Positions 6,779-10,749 of a DNA stretch of 10,749 nucleotides are shown here, piece after piece (the first letter of the stretch is position 1; every line of letters begins with the position of its first letter). Under the pieces are notes generated by a model. The model saw only the letters and a program-made list of their open reading frames with translations, did not search any database and was not told the DNA's origin. Origin of the DNA: Oscillospiraceae bacterium (GTDB taxonomy: Bacteria; Bacillota_A; Clostridia; Oscillospirales; Oscillospiraceae); NCBI GenBank assembly GCA_902786615.1, contig CADADE010000052.1, forward strand, positions 1 through 10,749, written 5' to 3'. Both the position numbers and the translations under genes were made by a program.

Positions 6779-9512
6779 ATGGCAGAACATGTTTTCACCG
6801 AAGGCGAAAAGAAGTGTCTTGAAGCGTACTGGAGAGAATGCAGTAAGACACCGCGCAAGAATCTGATCAAACTGGTAAGCCACATCAACATGTTCAATCC
6901 GTTTCCCAACGAGAAAAGCTGGGAGTACATCTTTTATGACCGCCAGCTCACGGATGAGCAGGTGGATTTTGCGCTGAAAATGAAGCTGCGCAAGCCCTAT
7001 TACATCGCAGAGCTTGCCAAGCGAGAAGGCATGAGCATTGAGGATACCGCGCGCATGGCGGACGAGCTGGTGCACATCGGTCTGCTGGAGTACTGCTGTG
7101 ACGACGACGGCGTGGACCGCGTCATGCTGCCGGTCTTTGCTCCCGGCAACATGGAAAGCACCGTCATGACCAAGGAGCGCACGGACGCCTATCCCGAGAC
7201 AGCGCCGGCCTTTCTTAACTACATCCTGGATCTGCAAAAGCTGATCACCTGGGCGGTGCCCATGGGCTCGGCGCTGATGCGCACGATCCCCGTGGAGAAG
7301 GCCATTGCGGGCGAACCGCGGCGTGTGAAGTTCGAGGAGATCTCCTACTGGCTGGACAAGGCAGGGGACAGTATCGGCGTCGCGCCGTGTGAATGCCGCA
7401 AGCTCCGCCGCATGGTGGGCGAGGGCACGGCCGATCTAGAGTTTGACTGCTGCATCAATCTGGGCAAATACGCCGAGAGCTGCATCCGCGTCGGCAAGGC
7501 CCGCCGAATCACCCGCGAAGAGGCGGAAAAGATCATTCTGGAAGCCGAGCGACGGGGCGCCGTGCATCAGCTCAGTAATATCGACGGCCCGGACTTCTCG
7601 CTCTTCATTTGCAACTGCCAGTGGGACACCTGCATGGCGCTGAAAACCAGCTGGTACACCCAGTCGCCCAGCCTGGTCCGCTCCAACTACATTGCGGAGG
7701 TGGATCCGACCAATTGCGTGGCCTGCGGCGGCTGTGTGGAGGTATGTCCGCAGAACGCCGTGAAGCTGGGCACCAAGCTTTGTCTGAAAGAGCCGGTTGA
7801 GATCAAGAAGACCGAGATCCCGGACAACAAGGTCGTCTTCGGTCCTGAGCACTGGCAGCCGGACTTCCTCACGAACCGCAAGAACGTGATCCCAGAGACC
7901 GGCACAGCCCCCCTGCAAGACCAACTGTCCCGCCCATATCGCGGTGCAGGGCTATCTGAAAAAGGCAGGCGAGGGCAAGTATCGGGAGGCTCTGGAGCTC
8001 ATCAAGAAGGAAAACCCGTTCCCGGCCGTCTGCGGCGACGTGTGCGCCCGCTTCTGTGAGCAGGTCTGCACTCGCGGAGACGTGGATCAGCCGGTGGCCA
8101 TCGACGAGGTCAAGAAGTTTGTGGCCCGGCAGGAGCTGAAGGCGGAGAATCGCTATGTTCCCGAAAAACTGTTCGACTACGGTCACAAGATCGCCGTCAT
8201 CGGCTCCGGCCCGGCGGGCCTGAGCTGCGCCTACTATCTGGCGGTGTTGGGTCACTCCGTCACCGTGTTTGAGAAGGATCAGAAGCCCGGCGGCATGATG
8301 GTCAGCGGCATCCCCTCCTTCCGTCTGGAAAAGGACGTGGTAGAGGCCGAAATCGACGTGCTCCGCCAGCTGGGGGTCGAGATCCAGTGCGGCGTGGAGG
8401 TCGGCAGGGATGTGACGATCCCTGAGCTGCGCGAGCAGGGCTATAAGGGCTTTTACATCGCAATCGGCGCGCAGAAATCCTCGAAGCTCCGCATCCCCGG
8501 CGAAGACCTCAGGGGTGTACAGGGCGGCATAGACTTCCTGCGCAAGGTCAATCAGGGCGAGGATGCCGGGATCGGCAAAAAGGTCGCGGTCATCGGCGGA
8601 GGCAACGTGGCCATGGATGTGTGCCGCACAGCGGTGCGTCTGGGCGCGGAGAAGGTGTATATCGTCTATCGCCGCACGGCGGACGAGATGCCCGCGGACA
8701 AAGAGGAAGTTGCCGAGGCCGAAGCCGAGGGCGTGATGTTCAAATATCTCAACGCGCCTGTAGAAGTCCTCGGAGAGGACGGCAAGGTCTGCGGCTTGAA
8801 AGTGGAGCTCATGGAATTGGGCAAGCCGGATGAAAAGGGTCGCCGCAAGCCTGTTGGTACCGGCAAGTTTGAGACGCTGGATGTGGACACCGTGCTGGGC
8901 GCCATCGGCCAGACGGCCGACTGGGGCGGTCTCATCGAGGGAAGCAAGGTCGTCCTCAACAAGAAGGGCTATGCCGAGGCGGATTCCTGGACCTATCAGA
9001 CCGCCGAGCCCGATATCTTTGTGGGAGGCGATATCTATACCGGTCCGAAGTTCGTCATCGATGCCATCGCTGCCGGCAAGGAGGGCGCGGACTCTCTGCA
9101 CCGCTTTGTACATGAGGGCCACAGCCTGACTCTCGGCCGTGTGCGGCGCGACAACTTCAAGTACATCGACAAGAGCAACGTGCTCATTCCTCTGGGCGGC
9201 TACGACAGCGCCAAACGCAACAAGCACGGCGTGGATGAAAGCAAGGTCAAGACCTTCCGGGACGAGCGCCTGCCCTTTACCGAGGAGCAGGTGAAGGCGG
9301 AGGCGGCCCGCTGCCTCAAGTGCGGAGCAGCTTGGGTGGACTCCAACATCTGCATCGGCTGCGGATTGTGCACTACTCGCTGCAAGTTCGATGCCATCCA
9401 TCTCCACAAGGAGTACGATGCATGGGGCGTCCCCTACGAGAAGCTGGTGGGCCATGTGCTGAAGACGACGGTACAGCGCGTCGGCCGCCGCATCGTGAAA
9501 AAGGACGTCTGA
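6779..9512 (+). CDS. 910-aa Fe-S/FAD/NAD(P)H oxidoreductase (ferredoxin-like half fused to GltD/NfnB-like half), interrupted by one frameshift
   Basis: The reading frame changes at a C6 run (7908-7913). With one C removed the gene encodes 910 residues with all motifs in order. Residues 50-110 form a winged-helix-like segment. Cysteines C204, C206, C224, C225, C235, C278, C280 and C285 follow, then a 4Fe-4S ferredoxin motif (C313, C316, C319, C323). From C379 begins a GltD-type N-terminal Fe-S domain (C379, C383, C418, C422, C426, C430), then an FAD fold (GSGPAG at 475-480), an NAD(P)H fold (GGGN at 606-609), the FAD-closing GGDIYTGP, and a C-terminal CxxC...CxxCxxCxxxC (845-868). Related proteins pass electrons between NAD(P)H, flavin and ferredoxin in anaerobes; the partner here is unknown. 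Without correction the first frame ends at 8059 (426 aa), and the second could only start at a GTG (7944) with no ribosome binding site, losing C379 and C383. Sequencing error or true mutation cannot be separated here. Confidence 0.85.
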
Positions 9513-9513
9513 G

Positions 9514-9855
9514 ATGCATGAGATCAGCGTACTGACCAAGGCGGTCGAGCTTGTGGAAAGTGTAGCCAGGGATAACGGCCTTGATCATGTGAGCTTTATC
9601 ACGCTGGAAGTCGGAGAACTGACGGGCTACGTCCCCCTCTTCTTTGAGAAGTACTTTCCCGTTGTAACAGAGGATAAGCCCGTCTTCGAGGGAACGGAGC
9701 TGCGCATCCAAACGGCGCGGGGCCAGGCGCTCTGTCAGGAGTGCCAAAGCCTGTACAACGTGATGAGGAATGAGGGGCGCTGCCCCAAATGCGGCAGCCG
9801 GGAAAAGAAGATTCTTGGCGGACAGCAGTTTCTTGTCAAAGAGATCGGATACTGA
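9514..9855 (+). CDS. hypA: HypA/HybF hydrogenase nickel-incorporation metallochaperone
   Basis: 113 residues, usual length for HypA. It starts MHE, and His2 is the conserved nickel ligand next to the N-terminus. The structural zinc site is C74, C77 (LCQEC) and C90, C93 (RCPKC). The family hands Ni2+ to [NiFe]-hydrogenase large subunits (with HypB) and sometimes to other nickel enzymes. The ATG lies one base after the flavoprotein's TGA, with AAAGGA inside that gene's end as ribosome binding site, so the two are one operon and probably coupled. No hydrogenase structural gene or hypB is in the window, so the client enzyme is elsewhere or the protein has another nickel client. Control is presumably through the divergent TetR-like regulator. 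Confidence 0.93.
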   Translation: MHEISVLTKAVELVESVARDNGLDHVSFITLEVGELTGYVPLFFEKYFPVVTEDKPVFEGTELRIQTARGQALCQECQSLYNVMRNEGRCPKCGSREKKILGGQQFLVKEIGY

Positions 9856-9880
9856 TCCGGCAGTGGTTCACGGTTTAATC

Positions 9881-9922
9881 AAAAAGCGGTGCCATCGTGT
9901 GTGATGGCACCGCTATTACTTT
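9881..9922. terminator. Bidirectional intrinsic terminator after hypA
   Basis: A perfect 12-bp stem: AGCGGTGCCATC (9885-9896) and GATGGCACCGCT (9903-9914), loop GTGTGT. The plus side is followed by ATTACTTT, the minus side by TTTTTGATT. It lies between hypA (plus) and the excisionase-like gene (minus), which converge, so it probably ends transcripts from both. It also marks the change from GC-rich to AT-rich DNA. Confidence 0.9.
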
Positions 9923-9929
9923 CAAGTTA

Positions 9930-10196
9930 TCATTCAGCTTGATTGGAGTAATATGGGTTCAAGCCCCAATCACTATCTGACCCAACGTGATTTTCAAGCC
10001 ATTCTTTCAAACGATCTCGAGGAATGACAATTCGTTTTCCGAGATGAATAACCGGAAAACCTTTTATGTGTGAGAGTGCATAGGCAGCAGTTTTTGAGAT
10101 GCCTAAAACAGCTGCAAGCTCTGGAACATTGATCACGATGGGGAGTTCATCGAAGGAGTAGATACGTTTTTTCTCTTGAGTAGTGTTGTTTTCCAT
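9930..10196 (-). CDS. Excisionase-like helix-turn-helix DNA-binding protein
   Basis: 88 residues, ATG at 10194-10196 with AAAGGA eight bases upstream. The core (about 19-70) reads PIVINVPELAAVLGISKTAA then YALSHIKGFPVIHLGKRIVI and PRDRLKEWLE, the MerR-like winged-helix pattern of the excisionase/HTH_17 group. Small proteins of this kind act as recombination directionality factors (Xis) or as regulators in Firmicute ICEs. It is AT-richer than the genes to its left, pointing to a different origin. An integrase gene end lies 400 bases to its right on the same strand, supporting a Xis role, but Xis usually precedes Int whereas here it follows it, so pairing with that integrase is uncertain. Confidence 0.8.
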   Translation of the reverse strand: MENNTTQEKKRIYSFDELPIVINVPELAAVLGISKTAAYALSHIKGFPVIHLGKRIVIPRDRLKEWLENHVGSDSDWGLNPYYSNQAE

Positions 10197-10209
10197 TTTA
10201 AGTATCCTT

Positions 10210-10265
10210 TCATGAGAGTTTTGTTGAAAAAAATGTTAAAAAGTTGGATTTTGAAACTCCCATGA
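10210..10265. repeat. 13-bp inverted repeat upstream of the excisionase-like gene
   Basis: TCATGAGAGTTTT (10210-10222) and GAAACTCCCATGA (10253-10265) are inverted with 11 of 13 matches and a 30-base spacer. In the minus transcript they can form a stem of about 13 pairs with one G-U, whose 3' side runs into the AAAGGA ribosome binding site of the gene. It may be an operator for the encoded DNA-binding protein, or an RNA hairpin limiting its translation. Confidence 0.55.
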
Positions 10266-10271
10266 AGCCTG

Positions 10272-10290
10272 ACCGCAAATTTCACCGCAA
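10272..10290. repeat. Two direct copies of ACCGCAA, 12 bases apart
   Basis: ACCGCAA occurs at 10272-10278 and 10284-10290. Spacing close to one helical turn puts both on the same DNA face, the arrangement typical of Xis or regulator binding repeats. Short, so chance is possible. Confidence 0.3.
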
Positions 10291-10402
10291 TCATAAAATT
10301 GATAGAGGTAAATTGTGGTCATAGTGACTCAAAAAGTTCTGATTTTTGGATTTATCAGTTGTTGTTGGAGATTTCGTCCGGTTAAAAGTTGCTTTTTGGC
10401 AA

Positions 10403-10425
10403 TTCGAAGCCTTCTTCCCCTGCCA
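10403..10425 (+). other. tRNA 3'-end fragment, candidate attachment (att) core
   Basis: Read on the plus strand: TTCGAAG fits a T-loop, CCTTC (10410-10414) a T-stem 3' arm, TTCCCCT (10415-10421) a 7-base acceptor 3' strand, G (10422) the discriminator base, and CCA (10423-10425) the tail. An intrinsic terminator follows two bases later, as behind real tRNA genes. The bases to the left do not supply the matching T-stem (GAAGG expected) or any upstream tRNA parts, so it is a fragment. A G discriminator and AGGGGAA-type acceptor would suit a tRNA-Trp, but that is a guess. tRNA 3' ends are classic targets of tyrosine integrases, and an integrase gene end lies 170 bases away. Confidence 0.5.
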
Positions 10426-10426
10426 G

Positions 10427-10466
10427 AAATCGTCTTGAAATGTACTGTTTCAAGACGATTTTTGTT
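10427..10466 (+). terminator. Intrinsic terminator directly behind the tRNA-like fragment
   Basis: A perfect 14-bp stem, AAATCGTCTTGAAA (10427-10440) with TTTCAAGACGATTT (10448-10461), loop TGTACTG, followed by TTGTTATAT on the plus strand. It starts two bases after the CCA at 10425. There is no plus-strand gene in front of it in this window, so it reads as the terminator of a tRNA gene whose 5' part is missing here. In the minus direction it could also stop transcripts leaving the integrase gene. Confidence 0.85.
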
Positions 10467-10512
10467 ATATCTGAAAAAGTTTTGGCTTCAAAAGTGACGA
10501 GTATATTTTCTC

Positions 10513-10532
10513 GACCCCTATCTGACCCCTAT
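10513..10532. repeat. Tandem GACCCCTAT repeats next to the integrase end
   Basis: GACCCCTAT occurs at 10513-10521 and again at 10524-10532 (11-base period), and a decayed third copy, GACGCTAT, follows at 10535-10542. An 11-base period is one helical turn. They sit between the candidate att core and the integrase stop, where arm-type integrase binding repeats are often found. Confidence 0.5.
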
Positions 10533-10595
10533 TGACGCTATTTATCGCCTAAAATAGTTCGCAAACAGGGAACGAAAAGTAAAATAAGGACACTT

Positions 10596-10749
10596 TTAAG
10601 CGTTTTTCATTCTCAAAATACTCGCAATATATTCCTCCATTCTGTCCGCGCTGGCACGCTGCATCCTGTCAGAAACGTGCCCATACACGTCCAGCGTGAA
10701 GGCTGCGGAGGCATGTCCGAGATTCGTCTGCACCGTTTTGACGTCGTCT
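10596..10749 (-). CDS. int: Tyrosine recombinase/integrase, C-terminal 50 residues
   Basis: The gene enters from the right edge and ends at a TAA (10596-10598). The visible residues include TNLGHASAAFTLDVYGHVSD: the conserved GH of the active site and, ten residues later, the nucleophilic tyrosine (codon 10683-10685) in the Y-x-H context usual for phage and ICE integrases. The tail (RASADRMEEYIASILRMKNA) is a helix as in relatives. It would cut and join DNA at the att site of its element. The N-terminal DNA-binding and most of the catalytic domain lie outside the window. The nearby tRNA-like fragment and repeats fit its substrate. Confidence 0.9.
   Translation of the reverse strand, partial: DDVKTVQTNLGHASAAFTLDVYGHVSDRMQRASADRMEEYIASILRMKNA

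Larger units (their letters stand above)
10197..10595. other. Gene-free AT-rich stretch between excisionase-like gene and integrase end
   Basis: I find no credible gene here. A 60-codon plus-strand reading (10315-10497) has no ribosome binding site and crosses a terminator. The stretch instead carries an inverted repeat, ACCGCAA repeats, a tRNA-3'-end-like segment, a strong hairpin terminator and GACCCCTAT repeats. Dense short repeats beside an integrase gene are what an attachment-site region looks like. Confidence 0.6.

Noticed and set aside
7869..9539. A 556-codon open frame on the minus strand opposite the flavoprotein
   Set aside because: It is the antisense shadow of a clearly conserved GC-rich coding region; no ribosome binding site and no recognisable domain.
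10389..10402. TTGC/GCAA inverted repeat beside the tRNA-like fragment
   Set aside because: Four-base arms only; too short to claim as a recombinase site.
10315..10497. 60-codon plus-strand reading frame in the att-like region
   Set aside because: No ribosome binding site, crosses the tRNA-like fragment and a perfect terminator, and the product has no recognisable features.
10463..10550. Minus-strand reading GQIGVEKIYSS, similar in style to some integrase tails, after the integrase stop
   Set aside because: It is out of frame with the integrase and is produced by the GACCCCTAT repeats; not enough to call a frameshifted tail.
1..10749. CRISPR arrays, insertion-sequence transposases, complete tRNA or rRNA genes
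   Set aside because: None seen: no regularly spaced identical repeats, no transposase motifs, and no complete tRNA cloverleaf recognised by eye.

Overview
The window (GC-rich, roughly 55-60% by eye in the genes, with strong GGAGG-type ribosome binding sites) looks like a chromosome or mobile island of an anaerobic Clostridia-class Firmicute, probably an Oscillospiraceae-like gut bacterium. The basis is the type of conjugation genes (CD1108-type NlpC/P60 protein, TrbL/VirB6, VirB2-like pilin), clostridial-type Fe-S flavoprotein sequences, and sigma-A-like promoters. The species cannot be named from the window.

Region 1 (1-6032, minus strand, reading leftward) is part of the transfer module of an integrative and conjugative element (ICE). 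In transcription order it holds a 354-aa protein with two predicted winged helices, an overlapping 205-aa ArpU/RinA-like helix-turn-helix protein, a short regulatory region (palindrome, promoter, leader with an intrinsic terminator), a VirB2-like pilin precursor, a TrbL/VirB6-like channel protein with a repeated C-terminal half, a second intrinsic terminator, and a membrane-anchored NlpC/P60 cell-wall hydrolase that runs off the left edge. Two terminators inside an apparent type IV secretion operon suggest attenuation or antitermination. No relaxase, VirB4 or coupling ATPase is in view.

Region 2 (6047-9922) is a self-contained redox module. A TetR-type repressor faces, across back-to-back promoters, a two-gene operon: a 910-aa Fe-S/FAD/NAD(P)H oxidoreductase interrupted by one extra C in a C6 run, then hypA, a nickel metallochaperone gene. 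A terminator closes each side. This may be ICE cargo or chromosome between two elements.

Region 3 (9930-10749) is AT-rich at first. It has a small excisionase-like protein on the minus strand, a gene-free stretch of about 400 bases, and the C-terminal 50 residues of a tyrosine recombinase entering from the right. The gene-free stretch holds inverted and direct repeats and what looks like the 3' end of a tRNA (T-loop to CCA) with a tRNA-style terminator directly behind it. This is the best candidate for an integration (att) site. Because the tRNA 5' part is absent on its left, this may be the far end of one element abutting the integrase end of another.
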